A stretch of 64,000 nucleotides of DNA from an uncultured Alloprevotella sp. (GCA_944322325.1 CALUOQ010000002.1:62001-126000), one strand, 5' to 3'. Positions 24,126 through 33,923 are shown, counted from the stretch's first letter. The notes: generated by a model not told the origin, from the sequence alone. Numbers and translations are program-made.

Positions 24126-26660
24126 ATGAAGAAAAAGAAATTCCTCACCTTGCTCGGCGCACTCTGTGCCCTCACCGCGCAGGGCACCGTCTGGCAACCG
24201 GCCGACTGGCCTGTGCTGAAGACGTACGACGAACAGCATCTCCAGCAGATAGCCCTGCCGCTCGGCGGCATCGGCACGGGCACCGTGTCCCTCGGCGGGC
24301 GGGGCGAACTGCGCGACTGGGAAATCATGAACGTCCCGGCCAAGGGCTACAGCACCGTCACGCCGGGCAACAACGCTCCGTTTTTCGCCATCTACGTCGC
24401 GCCGGACGGCGGGCGGCCTACGACAACGCTCCTGGCCGGCCCGCTCTACGCCAACGAGTACCTGCACTACGAGGGACGCCCCGTCGACCACCACGGACTG
24501 CCGCGTTTCGACCACGCCACGTTCAGCGCGGCCTACCCGTTGGGGCAAGTGGAGCTGAGCGACGCAGCCCTGCCCGTCACCGTCAGGGTGAAAGGCTTTA
24601 ACCCCCTTGTCCCGGGCGACGCCGACGCCAGCGGCCTGCCCATCGCCGTACTGACATACGAAGTGACCAATACGGGCGCGGCGCCGGCCACAGTGTCCGT
24701 GTGCGGCTCGCTCCGCAACTTTATCGGGCGTGACGGCAGCCGGTTCACCCAGAACTGGAAGGGTGACTTCATCCCGCTCGGCGCAAAGAAGAATCGCAAC
24801 CAATACCGCTCGGAAGACGGCCTCAGCGGCATCTATATGGACAGCGAGGGCGTCGACAAAGCCGACCCGGCTTGGGGCGACATGGCCCTGACCACGCAGG
24901 CCACCGAAGGCGTCACGTACCGCACCACCTCGACACCCGACAACTGGAGCAACGCCATTTTGAGCTTCTGGGACGACTTCTGCGCCGACGGCCAGCTCAC
25001 CGAGCTGCCCCAGCCGGCCGACGACGACCCCATGGCCTCGCTCGCCGTCAGCCAGCGTATCGAACCGGGCCAGACCCGGGCCTTCACCTTCTTCCTCACG
25101 TGGCGCTTCCCCAACCGCAAGGCATGGTCGCCCACCGTCGTGGGCAACTACTACTGCGAGCAGTTTCCCGACGCCTGGACGGCGGCCGAGCGCATCGTTC
25201 CCCGCCTGCCCGAACTCGAAGCGGCAACGATTGACTTCGTCGGCGCGCTGCTCGGGAGCTCCTACCCCGACGTCGTCAAGGAGGCCGCGCTCTTCAACCT
25301 GGCCACCCTGCGCTCGCAAACGGTGTTCCGCCTGCCCTCTGGCCACCTCATGGGCTGGGAGGGAGTGATGGACCGCTTCGGCTCGTGCATGGGCTCGTGC
25401 ACCCACGTATGGAACTACGAGACGGCCACTGCCTTCCTTTTCGGCGAGCTGGCGCGCACGATGCGTGACGTCGAGTTCCAGTACGCCACACGCGACGACG
25501 GACAGATGAGCTTCCGCGCCGCCCTGCCCCTGAGCGAGGCCACGAAGGGCAGCGGTGCTGCGGCCGACGGCCAAATGGGCTGCCTCATGAAGCTCTACCG
25601 CGACTGGCAACTCTCGGGCGACCGCGCCTTTCTCGAGCGCCATTGGGAGCAGGCCAAAAAGGTACTGGCCTACGCCTGGCGCGACAAGGGCTGGGACGGT
25701 AACCGCGACGGCGTGATGGAGGGTCGCCAGCACAACACCATGGACGTCGACTACTTCGGCCCGAATCCGCAGATGGAGTTCTGGTATCTGGGCGCGCTGC
25801 GCGCCACCGGCGAGATGGCCCGCGCCATGGGCGACAAGGCACTGGCCAAGACGTGCGACAAGCTGTACGAACAGGGCCGCGCGTGGACGGAGAAAAACCT
25901 TTTCAACGGCGAATACTTCGAGCAGCAAATCTGCGACCCCGCCACGTTCCAGCCGCTCGACATGGACGACCCTGCGGCGCCCCTGCCCGCGTTCCAGCTG
26001 GGGCGCGGCTGCCTCGTCGACCAGCTGGTGGGACAATACATGGCCCACATCTGCGGACTGGGCTACCTGACCGACCCGGACAAGGTGGCGACTACGCTGA
26101 AGAGCATTTACCGCTATAACTTCGTGCCCGACTTCAGCCGCCACTTCAACAACATGCGTTCCTACGTCATGGGCCACGAAGCGGGCCTGCTCATGGCCTC
26201 GTGGCCCAAAGGCCGCCTCAAGACACCCTTCCCCTACTTTGCCGAAGTCATGACGGGCTTTGAGTACTGCGCCGCCGTCGGGATGCTCTACGAGGGTATG
26301 ACCGCCGAAGCGCTGACCTGCATGAAAGCCGTGCGCGACCGCCACGACGGCGCCCGGCGCAACCCCTTCAGCGAGGCGGAGTGCGGCCATCACTACGCCC
26401 GCTCGATGGCTTCGTGGTCGGCTGTGCTGGCCTTGAGCGGCTTCCAGTACTCGGGCGTCGACGGCTCGATGCGCTTCACCGACCGGCCAGGCACCTACTT
26501 CTGGGCCAACGGCGAGAGCTGGGGTACCTGCACCGTGGGGCGCGACAGCGTCCGGCTGGAGGTACGCCGCGGCTCGCTTGACCTCCGCACGCTCTACGTG
26601 GGTGAAAAGAAGTACAAGGTGAAAGCACGCATTGCGCCCGGCTCGCCCTTTACGGCCTGA
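24126..26660 (+). CDS. GH116-type glycosidase (DUF608 / beta-glucosidase, glucosylceramidase-like)
   Basis: 844 residues with a signal peptide (FLTLLGALCALTAQG). The N-terminal beta-sandwich opens with IALPLGGIGTGTVSLGGRG, diagnostic of GH116 N-terminal domains. The C-terminal (alpha/alpha)6 domain carries GSCMGSCTHVWNYETATAFL and, 200 residues on, MEGRQHNTMDVDYFGPN, regions that hold the nucleophile Glu and the acid/base Asp in characterised members. Family substrates are beta-glucosides, beta-xylosides, N-acetylglucosaminides and sphingolipids. It is divergent from the fucosidase/GH16 unit and probably part of the same glycan-degradation locus; no SusC/D pair is present in the window. Confidence 0.85.
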   Translation: MKKKKFLTLLGALCALTAQGTVWQPADWPVLKTYDEQHLQQIALPLGGIGTGTVSLGGRGELRDWEIMNVPAKGYSTVTPGNNAPFFAIYVAPDGGRPTTTLLAGPLYANEYLHYEGRPVDHHGLPRFDHATFSAAYPLGQVELSDAALPVTVRVKGFNPLVPGDADASGLPIAVLTYEVTNTGAAPATVSVCGSLRNFIGRDGSRFTQNWKGDFIPLGAKKNRNQYRSEDGLSGIYMDSEGVDKADPAWGDMALTTQATEGVTYRTTSTPDNWSNAILSFWDDFCADGQLTELPQPADDDPMASLAVSQRIEPGQTRAFTFFLTWRFPNRKAWSPTVVGNYYCEQFPDAWTAAERIVPRLPELEAATIDFVGALLGSSYPDVVKEAALFNLATLRSQTVFRLPSGHLMGWEGVMDRFGSCMGSCTHVWNYETATAFLFGELARTMRDVEFQYATRDDGQMSFRAALPLSEATKGSGAAADGQMGCLMKLYRDWQLSGDRAFLERHWEQAKKVLAYAWRDKGWDGNRDGVMEGRQHNTMDVDYFGPNPQMEFWYLGALRATGEMARAMGDKALAKTCDKLYEQGRAWTEKNLFNGEYFEQQICDPATFQPLDMDDPAAPLPAFQLGRGCLVDQLVGQYMAHICGLGYLTDPDKVATTLKSIYRYNFVPDFSRHFNNMRSYVMGHEAGLLMASWPKGRLKTPFPYFAEVMTGFEYCAAVGMLYEGMTAEALTCMKAVRDRHDGARRNPFSEAECGHHYARSMASWSAVLALSGFQYSGVDGSMRFTDRPGTYFWANGESWGTCTVGRDSVRLEVRRGSLDLRTLYVGEKKYKVKARIAPGSPFTA

Positions 26661-26680
26661 GCCACGATCCCGCCTGCGGC

Positions 26681-26735
26681 AACAACAAGCCGCCCCGTCG
26701 CCCGGTCTCCGGTCGTGGCGGGGCGGCTTGTTGTT
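26681..26735. terminator. 17-bp perfect inverted repeat after GH116
   Basis: Arms AACAACAAGCCGCCCCG (26681-26697) and CGGGGCGGCTTGTTGTT (26719-26735). No clean T tract follows, but the outer AACAACAA/TTGTTGTT pairing and the position just after the stop codon suggest a transcript 3' end. Confidence 0.55.
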
Positions 26736-26862
26736 CACCACGCGGCGGCAGCCGGGCGGCGGAAACCGGCACTTTTTCGCGGACAATCCCTAAGCTGTCC
26801 AGACGCCGTAATATAAATAATGTGTAACTTCGCGCGTCGAAATCCTTAGTCCGATTGAAACA

Positions 26863-27705
26863 ATGACTACGACTATCCTTATTTTCACCCTTATCCTGCT
26901 CGTCGGGGCCTACCTGGCCGGGCTACTGGGGTCCATGACGGGACTCGGCGGCGGCGTGGTGGTCATCCCGCTCCTGACGTTGGGCTTCAACGTCGACTTC
27001 CACTACGCCATCGGGGCTGCCCTCGTGGCCTCGATAGCCACCTCGTCGGGCGCCGCCAGCGCTTACGTCCGCGAAGGCATTACGAACGTGCGGCTGGGCA
27101 TGTTCCTCGAAATCGCCACCACCGTGGGCGCTGTGGGCGGCGCGCTCATCGCCTTGTGGATGCCTATCAATGCCATTGCCATCATTTATGGCCTCGTGCT
27201 CATCCTTACGGCCGCCATGCAGTACCGCCGCAAGGTGGACCATACCGGCGTGGTAGGCTCGGCGGCCGCCCACCGGCTGAAACTGTGCAGCACGTACCCC
27301 GTTAAGGGCGTAGGGCTGGTGGCTTACGAACTGACGAACGTCGTGTGGGGCTTTGTCGTCATGATTTTCGCCGGCATCCTGTCAGGCCTGCTCGGTATCG
27401 GCAGCGGCGTGCTCAAAGTGCTGGCCATGGACTGCGCCATGAAGGTGCCGTTCAAGGTAAGCACCACGACGAGCAACTTTATGATAGGCGTGACGGCGGC
27501 AGCCTCAGCCGTGGTGTACATACAGCGCGGATACATCGAGCCGGGCATCGCCTGCCCGGTGATGATTGGCGTGCTGGGCGGCGCGCTGACCGGCGCACGC
27601 CTGCTTAAGCGCATGAAGGTGACCGTGCTGCGGCAGATTTTCGCCATTGCCATACTGCTTGTAGCCATTAACATGATTTACAACGGATTCACTGGAAAAT
27701 TCTAA
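26863..27705 (+). CDS. TauE/SafE-family sulfite/anion exporter
   Basis: 280 residues with about eight hydrophobic helices in two related halves. The family glycine-rich motifs are present: LLGSMTGLGGGVVVIPLLTL near the start and FAGILSGLLGIGSGVLKVLA in the second half. Members export sulfite, sulfoacetate or related organosulfur anions across the inner membrane. The following DUF1634 gene begins four bases after its stop, a pairing frequently seen for this subfamily. A weak TAACTTCG box at 26825-26832 could be its promoter. Confidence 0.88.
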   Translation: MTTTILIFTLILLVGAYLAGLLGSMTGLGGGVVVIPLLTLGFNVDFHYAIGAALVASIATSSGAASAYVREGITNVRLGMFLEIATTVGAVGGALIALWMPINAIAIIYGLVLILTAAMQYRRKVDHTGVVGSAAAHRLKLCSTYPVKGVGLVAYELTNVVWGFVVMIFAGILSGLLGIGSGVLKVLAMDCAMKVPFKVSTTTSNFMIGVTAAASAVVYIQRGYIEPGIACPVMIGVLGGALTGARLLKRMKVTVLRQIFAIAILLVAINMIYNGFTGKF

Positions 27706-27709
27706 AACT

Positions 27710-28108
27710 ATGGATACGGTTAAACCCAAACACGACATGCAAGGCCTCATCAGCCGGGCCCTGCGTATCGGCGTGACGCTGGCGTGCTGCATCGCTGCCA
27801 TCGGCGGCATTTACTACCTGTGGCGCCACGGCGGAGAACCGATGCCGGATTACACACAGTTCGTCCCGAACAGCGCCCGCACCGAAGCAGCCGACTATAC
27901 GTCACTCAGCGGCATCGTGCGCGGCGTCATGGCGCTACAGGCCACGGAGTGGATTCAACTGGGCGTAGTGGTGCTCATCCTGACACCTGTCGTACGCGTA
28001 CTCTTGTCGCTCGTCGAGTTCTCGCTCGAGCGCGACTGGATATACGTCGGCATAACGGCCGTCGTCTTTCTCGTTATCCTGATGAACTCGCTCGAGGGAG
28101 TCGCCTGA
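27710..28108 (+). CDS. DUF1634 membrane protein
   Basis: 132 residues with three hydrophobic helices (VTLACCIAAIGGIYYLW; WIQLGVVVLILTPVVRVLL; VGITAVVFLVILM). The pattern and position directly behind TauE/SafE match DUF1634, presumed an accessory subunit of the exporter. It ends just before a strong terminator shared with the converging gpmI gene. Confidence 0.8.
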   Translation: MDTVKPKHDMQGLISRALRIGVTLACCIAAIGGIYYLWRHGGEPMPDYTQFVPNSARTEAADYTSLSGIVRGVMALQATEWIQLGVVVLILTPVVRVLLSLVEFSLERDWIYVGITAVVFLVILMNSLEGVA

Positions 28109-28129
28109 ACCGCGACCGACCACAACGAA

Positions 28130-28166
28130 AGAAGTCCGGCCTCCCGTGAAAGGAAGCCGGACTTCT
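28130..28166. terminator. Intergenic hairpin between convergent DUF1634 and gpmI
   Basis: Arms AGAAGTCCGGC (28130-28140) and GCCGGACTTCT (28156-28166), 15-base loop. Flanking T content is modest on both strands; probably a bidirectional terminator. Confidence 0.6.
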
Positions 28167-28205
28167 CAGTATATCGCACGGCGGTCACGCGGACCGCACC
28201 AAGCG

Positions 28206-29741
28206 TCAGTCGGCAATAAGATTGTGCCCCGTCATCTCGGCGGGCTGCTCCAGACCCATAATGTGCAGGATACTGGGCGCTACGTCTGCCAGAATGCCGT
28301 CGGTCACCTTGGCGCTCTTGTTCTCCGTAACGTAAATAAACGGTACCGGGTTGAGCGAGTGGGCCGTGTTCGGCGTTCCGTCGGGGTTAATGGCGTTGTC
28401 GGCATTACCGTGGTCGGCAATGATAATCGTCTCGTAGCCAGTCTCGCTGGCAGCGGTGACTACCTCTTTCACGCAAGCGTCGACGGCGACAACAGCCTTC
28501 TCGATGGCGCTGTAAATGCCGGTGTGGCCCACCATGTCGCCGTTGGCAAAATTCACCACGATGAAGTCGTACTTATTTTCCTTAATGGCAGCGACGAGCT
28601 TGTCCTTGACTCCGTAAGCGCTCATCTCCGGTTGCATGTCGTACGTCGGCACTTTGGGCGACGGAACCAGAATACGGTCCTCGCCTTCGTAGGGCTGCTC
28701 GCGACCGCCGTTGAAGAAGAAGGTCACGTGGGCGTACTTCTCGGTTTCGGCAGTATGAAGCTGCTTCAGCCCTTTGCTACTGAGGTACTCGCCCAGCGTG
28801 TTCGTCACGTTTTCCTTGGGGAAAAGGATGTGTACGCCCTTGAAACTGGCGTCGTACGGCGTCATGCAATAGTATTGCAGGCCGGGAATCGTGTGCATGC
28901 CTTCCTCAGGCATATCCTGCTGGGTGAGCACGATGGTCAGCTCCTTGGCGCGGTCGTTGCGGTAGTTGAAGAAAATGACGACATCGCCTTCCTGGATACG
29001 GCCGTCGACAGCCGTATTTACCAGCGGCTCCATAAATTCGTCGGTGTCCTTGTGGTCTTCGCTGTCAGCGTCGTAGCAGTCCTGCACGGCCTGCACCATG
29101 TCGGTGCAAGGCTTACCCTTGCCTTCCACAAGCAGGTCATAGGCAACCTTAATGCGGTTCCAGCGCTTGTCGCGGTCCATGGCGTAAAAACGGCCAATGA
29201 TGTGCGCGATGTGGGCGCCGTTGGCCTTGCAATGCTCGGTGAGGTCGGCGATAAAGCCTTTACCGCTCTTCGGGTCGGTATCGCGCCCGTCCATGAAACA
29301 GTGTACGAACGTGTTTTCTGCGACTCCGTAAGTTTTGGCTATCTCAATGAGTTTGTAAAGATGGTCTAACGAAGAATGCACGCCGCCAGTAGACGTCAGT
29401 CCCATCAGGTGTAATTTTTTGCCGTGGGCTTTGGCATATTCATACGCCGAGCGGATTTCCGGATTTTCCAGTATGCTGTTGTCGGCGCAGGCACGGTTGA
29501 TTTTCACCAGGTCCTGATAAACGATGCGGCCAGCACCGATATTGAGATGTCCCACCTCGGAATTTCCCATCTGGCCGTCGGGAAGGCCGACGTTCTCGCC
29601 CGAAGCGAGCAACTGGGAATGAGGATAGTTGGCATTCAGACTGTCCATGAAAGGCGTCGGGGTGTTGAAGATGACATCACCTTTACCGTGATTGCCGATT
29701 CCCCAACCGTCGAGAATCATCAAAAGAGCTTTCTTTCCCAT
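28206..29741 (-). CDS. gpmI: 2,3-bisphosphoglycerate-independent phosphoglycerate mutase
   Basis: 511 residues from the ATG at 29741. This start is fixed by the promoter box at 29778-29785, since an upstream in-frame ATG at 29780 would lie in the promoter itself. Motifs: [10 protein letters not shown] with the metal Asp, [17 protein letters not shown] containing the phosphoserine residue, [30 protein letters not shown], and [12 protein letters not shown]. It interconverts 3- and 2-phosphoglycerate in glycolysis and gluconeogenesis using Mn2+. Full family length, no anomalies. Confidence 0.97.
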   Translation of the reverse strand: MGKKALLMILDGWGIGNHGKGDVIFNTPTPFMDSLNANYPHSQLLASGENVGLPDGQMGNSEVGHLNIGAGRIVYQDLVKINRACADNSILENPEIRSAYEYAKAHGKKLHLMGLTSTGGVHSSLDHLYKLIEIAKTYGVAENTFVHCFMDGRDTDPKSGKGFIADLTEHCKANGAHIAHIIGRFYAMDRDKRWNRIKVAYDLLVEGKGKPCTDMVQAVQDCYDADSEDHKDTDEFMEPLVNTAVDGRIQEGDVVIFFNYRNDRAKELTIVLTQQDMPEEGMHTIPGLQYYCMTPYDASFKGVHILFPKENVTNTLGEYLSSKGLKQLHTAETEKYAHVTFFFNGGREQPYEGEDRILVPSPKVPTYDMQPEMSAYGVKDKLVAAIKENKYDFIVVNFANGDMVGHTGIYSAIEKAVVAVDACVKEVVTAASETGYETIIIADHGNADNAINPDGTPNTAHSLNPVPFIYVTENKSAKVTDGILADVAPSILHIMGLEQPAEMTGHNLIAD

Positions 29742-29777
29742 AACTGTAGCTTTTATAAGTACTATGATTTCGGGGAG

Positions 29778-29785
29778 CAAAGTTA
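29778..29785 (-). promoter_or_regulatory. -7 promoter box TAACTTTG for gpmI
   Basis: Minus-strand exact match to TAnnTTTG, 37 bases upstream of the gpmI ATG; it decides the start codon. Confidence 0.6.
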
Positions 29786-29858
29786 GGTATTTTCCAGAAA
29801 ATACGCACGAAGCGTCCGCGCTATGTTTGACGGACAGGAGCTGACGCGACGCAATGAT

Positions 29859-30149
29859 TCACTTACGGCTGAAGCAGGAAAATACGGCCAGCACGACCCA
29901 CGCATAGGCCAACAGCCGGAAAAGCGGACTCATCGGCAATGGAAGAAGAGCTACGAAAGCTCCGGCTTGTCCGTGCAGCAGGTGGAATGCCCTCCGCGGC
30001 GTGATACGCAAACCGGACAAGCGGGAATAGAATCCGGCCGTTGCGACCAGGAACCTTACGACCTGTCGCCGTAGTGCGCGGTACTGAGGAAAACTGATTC
30101 GCGCCGCCGACAGCTGACGCGAGTCAAGTAGGATTTCTTTCTTGAGCAT
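29859..30149 (-). CDS. Small basic hypothetical protein with C-terminal hydrophobic helices
   Basis: 96 residues, MLKKEILLDSRQLSAARISF at the start, strongly basic in the first 55 residues, then hydrophobic stretches (AGAFVALLPLPMSPLF; LLAYAWVVLAVFSCF) that could form one or two membrane helices. It sits between gpmI and a WYL regulator on the same strand and is 61 bases after the regulator stop. No family recognised. Coding status is plausible but not certain. Confidence 0.45.
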   Translation of the reverse strand: MLKKEILLDSRQLSAARISFPQYRALRRQVVRFLVATAGFYSRLSGLRITPRRAFHLLHGQAGAFVALLPLPMSPLFRLLAYAWVVLAVFSCFSRK

Positions 30150-30210
30150 CGTCGTTCGTTTTTAAGAAGGTTGACGATGCAAAGAACCGGCTTTTTTGTG
30201 ACAGTGGCAG

Positions 30211-31119
30211 TCACGCCCCAATTTTTTGTGTTAAAAAACGGATTCGCTCGCGTAGATATTCTTGGAACTCGTTCGGCGACAAGACTTCCACATCGTCGCA
30301 CAAGCCCAGCACAAAGCGGCCGATACCTTTATAATTGCAGACCTCCGTTTCGAGCAGGTAGCGCCCGTCGTTAAGCAGCGTCATTTGCGAAAGGGCGTTC
30401 GGCGACTCCTCTATCAACAAGCGCGCGGCCAACGGCCCCAACGCTATGCGCACCGGAAAGCGCTTTTCGCCGGAAAATCCGAACAAGTCGGTATAAAAAG
30501 GCAGGTGCTTGTCTTTGTGACTCCACAGCATGTCGAGAAGATCTACCCGCTCGGCACGACTGATTTTGAAAGTCTTGTTCATGCCGGTAGTTACTTCGTA
30601 ACATCTCACTTCGCTGTTCTCGGACATGAACATATATGGCTCGACGGTCCGGTCGCTGACCTTGCCGCTATTGGGGGAGACATAATTACGAAGAACGACG
30701 ACCTGCTCCAACTTGACCGCATCGTAAAGCGTCGAAAGGTTTTGCGCGATGTGCTCGTCGACGCCGTGGCGAGCCAGGACCTTAAAGTCGTAAAGTCCGC
30801 TCAGCTTCTCGCGCAGATGACGCACTTCGGGCGAACGGTCGTACACGGCGTTGAGCACACGGTTGATAGTGACCGCTTCAGCTTCGGTAAAGTGAATGCG
30901 GTCCGTTATCTTCCGAAAGAACGGCGAAGACGGGTCTATGCGATAACGAGTGCTACGCTTCTCGACCACGAAGCCCATCCGGCGAAACGTGTCAATATAC
31001 CTGTAAATGGAGCGTCGGCTGATGCCCAATTCACGGCTCAGCGTCTCGATATCCTGTGGGTGACCTTGAGACAGCAGGAGCAGCAACTGCAACTGCCTGT
31101 CAAATCGTTCTTGTTCCAT
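30211..31119 (-). CDS. WYL-domain transcriptional regulator with N-terminal HTH
   Basis: 302 residues. The N-terminal winged helix is clear: LLLLLSQGHPQDIETLSREL followed by the recognition helix SRRSIYRYIDTFRRMGF. Residues ~130-230 form the WYL domain (VVLRNYVSPNSGKVSDRTVE, YMFMSENSEVRCYEV) and the rest a WCX-like extension (RFPVRIALGPLAARLLIEE). Unlike the WYL protein at 13193, this is the classical HTH_11-WYL type. Target genes unknown. Confidence 0.88.
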   Translation of the reverse strand: MEQERFDRQLQLLLLLSQGHPQDIETLSRELGISRRSIYRYIDTFRRMGFVVEKRSTRYRIDPSSPFFRKITDRIHFTEAEAVTINRVLNAVYDRSPEVRHLREKLSGLYDFKVLARHGVDEHIAQNLSTLYDAVKLEQVVVLRNYVSPNSGKVSDRTVEPYMFMSENSEVRCYEVTTGMNKTFKISRAERVDLLDMLWSHKDKHLPFYTDLFGFSGEKRFPVRIALGPLAARLLIEESPNALSQMTLLNDGRYLLETEVCNYKGIGRFVLGLCDDVEVLSPNEFQEYLRERIRFLTQKIGA

Positions 31120-31247
31120 TGTCTTTGTCCCGATAAAATATCCCTGACCCCGCGAACTTTTTCACTGACTTTATCAAAAATCGGAGTCGGATTACAAAAT
31201 TAGGCTTTTCCTTTGAAACAAACCGCAGTATACTCATAAAAATGTCA

Positions 31248-31301
31248 GCATACGGAAAAACTCCTGCCGTATCGGACAGTTTGACGAGTTCTTCCGTATG
31301 C
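31248..31301 (-). terminator. Intrinsic terminator for tdh
   Basis: Arms 31248-31263 and 31286-31301 pair over 16 bases with one mismatch (outer part GCATACGGAA / TTCCGTATGC); on the minus strand the stem is followed by TGACATTTTTATG, just after the tdh stop. Confidence 0.7.
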
Positions 31302-31332
31302 CGACGTCGGACTTTTCCGGATTTTCGCCGGG

Positions 31333-32286
31333 TTACTTCAGACGGACTTCCAGCTTCTCGAGCATGTCGCGCGTCATCGAGTCGAGGTCGTAGTGCGGCG
31401 CCCAATCCCACTCCTGACGGGCACAGGTGTCGTCAAGGCTGTCGGGCCAGCTGCTGGCGATAGCCTGCTTCAGTGGATCGACGTCGTAAACCATTTCGAA
31501 GTCGGGTTTGTACTTCTTGATGGCGGCATAGATTTCCTCAGGTGCGAAACTCATCGACGCGATGTTGAAGGCGTTGCGATGAACGAGGCGTGCGGGGTCG
31601 GCTTCCATAAGCTGGATTGCAGCGTTCAAAGCGTCGGGCATGTACATCATATCCATATACGTTCCGGCCTGTATCGGGCAGACGAACTTCTCGCCCCGTA
31701 CGGCTGCGTAGTAGATATCCACGGCGTAGTCCGTCGTACCTCCGCCCGGAGGGGTGACGTTCGAGATGAGGCCGGGGAAGCGCACGGCACGCGTATCGAC
31801 GCCGAACTTGTGGAAATAGTAGTCGCTGAGCAGCTCAGTGGTCACCTTGCTCACACCGTATATGGTGCGCGGACGCTGCACGGTGTCCTGCGGGGTCTTG
31901 ACGCTCGGGGTCTCCGGACCGAACGAACCGATGGAACTGGGCGTGAATACGGCACAACCGTGCTGGCGCGCTACTTCGAGCACGTTCATCAGTCCGTCGA
32001 TGCCGATGTGCCATGCCAGAAGCGGCTTCCGTTCCGCCACTACGGACAACAGCGCCGCCAGATTATAAATGGTGTCGACCTTGTGTTTCTTGACGATACC
32101 CTCTATCATCTCGGCGCTGGTCACGTCGCACAGTTCGGCCGGACCGCTCTCCTTAAGTTCACCCTTGGGTTCTGCACCCGTAATATAACCGGCCACGACG
32201 TGCTCGTTGCCCAAATGTTTGCGGAGGACCATCGTCAGTTCCGAACCGATCTGTCCTGTCGCGCCTATGACTAATACGTTCTTCAT
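31333..32286 (-). CDS. tdh: L-threonine 3-dehydrogenase, short-chain (SDR/epimerase-like) type
   Basis: 317 residues. The Rossmann motif GATGQIG opens the protein (8-14), the catalytic YGVSK (Tyr/Lys) follows a TPSSIGSFGP segment, and the FPGLISNVTPPGGGTTDYAV block is characteristic of the SDR-type threonine dehydrogenases of Bacteroidota. It oxidises L-threonine to 2-amino-3-oxobutyrate with NAD+. The divergently transcribed neighbour is kbl, the next enzyme of the pathway, which supports this over a generic UDP-sugar epimerase. Confidence 0.9.
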   Translation of the reverse strand: MKNVLVIGATGQIGSELTMVLRKHLGNEHVVAGYITGAEPKGELKESGPAELCDVTSAEMIEGIVKKHKVDTIYNLAALLSVVAERKPLLAWHIGIDGLMNVLEVARQHGCAVFTPSSIGSFGPETPSVKTPQDTVQRPRTIYGVSKVTTELLSDYYFHKFGVDTRAVRFPGLISNVTPPGGGTTDYAVDIYYAAVRGEKFVCPIQAGTYMDMMYMPDALNAAIQLMEADPARLVHRNAFNIASMSFAPEEIYAAIKKYKPDFEMVYDVDPLKQAIASSWPDSLDDTCARQEWDWAPHYDLDSMTRDMLEKLEVRLK

Positions 32287-32482
32287 TATTATATGTGTAA
32301 CTAAGACTTGGAAAATTCCGTGTACAAAGGAAATCGTTTTTTCTCAGATTTCCCCGCTTTTCACATTGTTTATTCAAAGAATTTCTGTTCCTTTGCCGAA
32401 GCGGATTCGGGCCGTGCCGCTATGCGCGCCACGGCCTTTCGGAATCACGCCTCTTATTAAACTCAACATAAACACAACGACG

Positions 32483-33670
32483 ATGTACGGAAAGTTTCAA
32501 GAACATCTCAGCAAGGAGCTGGCAGACATCACAGCCGCCGGTTTGTACAAGAACGAGCGCCTCATCGAGGGGCCTCAGCAGGCCGCCATTCAGGTGCAGG
32601 GTAAGGAAGTGCTCAACTTCTGCGCCAACAATTATCTGGGCCTGTCCAATCATCCCCGCCTCATCCAGGCCGCGAAAGACATGATGGACCGCCGCGGCTA
32701 CGGCATGTCGTCCGTGCGCTTCATTTGCGGCACGCAGGACATCCACAAGCAGCTCGAGGCCGCCATATCGAAGTTCTTCAAGACCGAAGACACTATCCTC
32801 TACGCCGCTTGCTTTGACGCCAACGGCGGCGTGTTCGAGCCGCTTTTCACGGCCGACGACGCCATCATCAGCGACGCACTCAACCACGCCTCCATCATAG
32901 ACGGCGTGCGCCTTTGCAAAGCCAAACGCTACCGTTACGCAAACGGAGACATGGCAGACTTAGAGCGCTGCTTGCAGGAAGCGCAGGCACAGCGTTTCCG
33001 CATCATCTGCACCGACGGCGTCTTTTCGATGGACGGCAACGTCGCCCCGATCGACAAAATCTGCGACCTGGCCGAAAAGTATGACGCCCTCGTGCTCGTC
33101 GACGAGAGCCACTCGGCCGGCGTGGTCGGCGCCACAGGACGCGGCGTCAGCGAGTTCTTCAACACGTACGGCCGTGTCGACATCTACACCGGCACGCTCG
33201 GCAAAGCCTTCGGCGGCGCCATGGGCGGCTTCACCACCGGCCGCAAGGAAATCATCGACCTGCTGCGTCAGCGCAGCCGTCCTTACCTCTTCTCGAACTC
33301 CGTGGCTCCCGCTATTGTCGGCGCAGCGCTCGAGACCTTCAAGATTCTCGACGAGAGCAACGAGCTCCATGACCGCCTGGTCGCCAATACGAACTACTTC
33401 CGCGACAAGATGCTGGCCGCCGGCTTCGACATGAAACCCACGCAAAGCGCCATTTGCGCCGTAATGCTCTACGACGCCAAACTGTCGCAGGACTTCGCCA
33501 ACCGTATGCAGGAGGAAGGCATCTACGTCACTGGCTTCTACTACCCTGTCGTACCGAAAGAGCAGGCGCGCATCCGCGTCCAGCTGTCCGCCGGTCATAC
33601 CCGCGAGCAACTCGACAAGTGCATCGCCGCCTTCATCAAGGTGGGCAAGGAGCTGGGCGTCCTGAAATAA
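32483..33670 (+). CDS. kbl: Glycine C-acetyltransferase (2-amino-3-ketobutyrate CoA ligase)
   Basis: 395 residues from ATG 32483 (MYGKFQEHLSKEL); upstream in-frame codons belong to the divergent promoter region. PLP-enzyme features: FCANNYLGLSNHP, DALNHASIIDG, VDESHSAGVVG and the Schiff-base lysine in TGTLGKAFGGAMGG. It converts 2-amino-3-oxobutyrate plus CoA to glycine plus acetyl-CoA. With tdh it forms a threonine-to-glycine route. A TTCCTTTG at 32388-32395 could be a weak promoter. Confidence 0.96.
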   Translation: MYGKFQEHLSKELADITAAGLYKNERLIEGPQQAAIQVQGKEVLNFCANNYLGLSNHPRLIQAAKDMMDRRGYGMSSVRFICGTQDIHKQLEAAISKFFKTEDTILYAACFDANGGVFEPLFTADDAIISDALNHASIIDGVRLCKAKRYRYANGDMADLERCLQEAQAQRFRIICTDGVFSMDGNVAPIDKICDLAEKYDALVLVDESHSAGVVGATGRGVSEFFNTYGRVDIYTGTLGKAFGGAMGGFTTGRKEIIDLLRQRSRPYLFSNSVAPAIVGAALETFKILDESNELHDRLVANTNYFRDKMLAAGFDMKPTQSAICAVMLYDAKLSQDFANRMQEEGIYVTGFYYPVVPKEQARIRVQLSAGHTREQLDKCIAAFIKVGKELGVLK

Positions 33671-33696
33671 TTCAGAACCCGGCGTCCCCGTCATAC

Positions 33697-33730
33697 GCGG
33701 GCAGGCATCCCTTACGGGAGGTCTGCCCGC
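33697..33730 (+). terminator. Intrinsic terminator for kbl
   Basis: Arms GCGGGCAG (33697-33704) and CTGCCCGC (33723-33730) followed by TCTTTTA, 26 bases after the kbl stop. Confidence 0.75.
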
Positions 33731-33736
33731 TCTTTT

Positions 33737-33816
33737 ACAAGTGTAGTCCCGGAAATTTCTATCGTAGTCCCAGAAAATCCTAAGACTACGATAGAAATTT
33801 CCGGGACTACACTTGT
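33737..33816. repeat. 33-bp perfect palindrome built from 21-bp repeat units
   Basis: Left arm 33737-33769 and right arm 33784-33816 are exact reverse complements over 33 bases, loop 14. The left arm begins ACAAGTGTAGTCCCGGAAAT. It contains two 21-base units (33741-33761 and 33762-33782) of the GTAGTCCC class, the second running into the loop. T runs flank both ends, so it may double as a bidirectional terminator. Confidence 0.8.
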
Positions 33817-33923
33817 TTTTAGCCTTCGCTGCGACGGATATTCCGCCCGCCAGTCTACGCCCCTCGAATGTTAAATCCGCACATCTTGCCCCGACGGGCG
33901 ACTCTTTTCTCGCCGGAAATGCG

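Noticed and set aside
24099-26786. An 895-codon minus-strand frame opposite GH116
   Set aside because: Shadow frame; the plus strand has a signal peptide and full GH116 motifs.
31100-31411. Minus-strand ORF between tdh and the WYL regulator
   Set aside because: Runs through the tdh terminator and both neighbouring genes; no coding signal.
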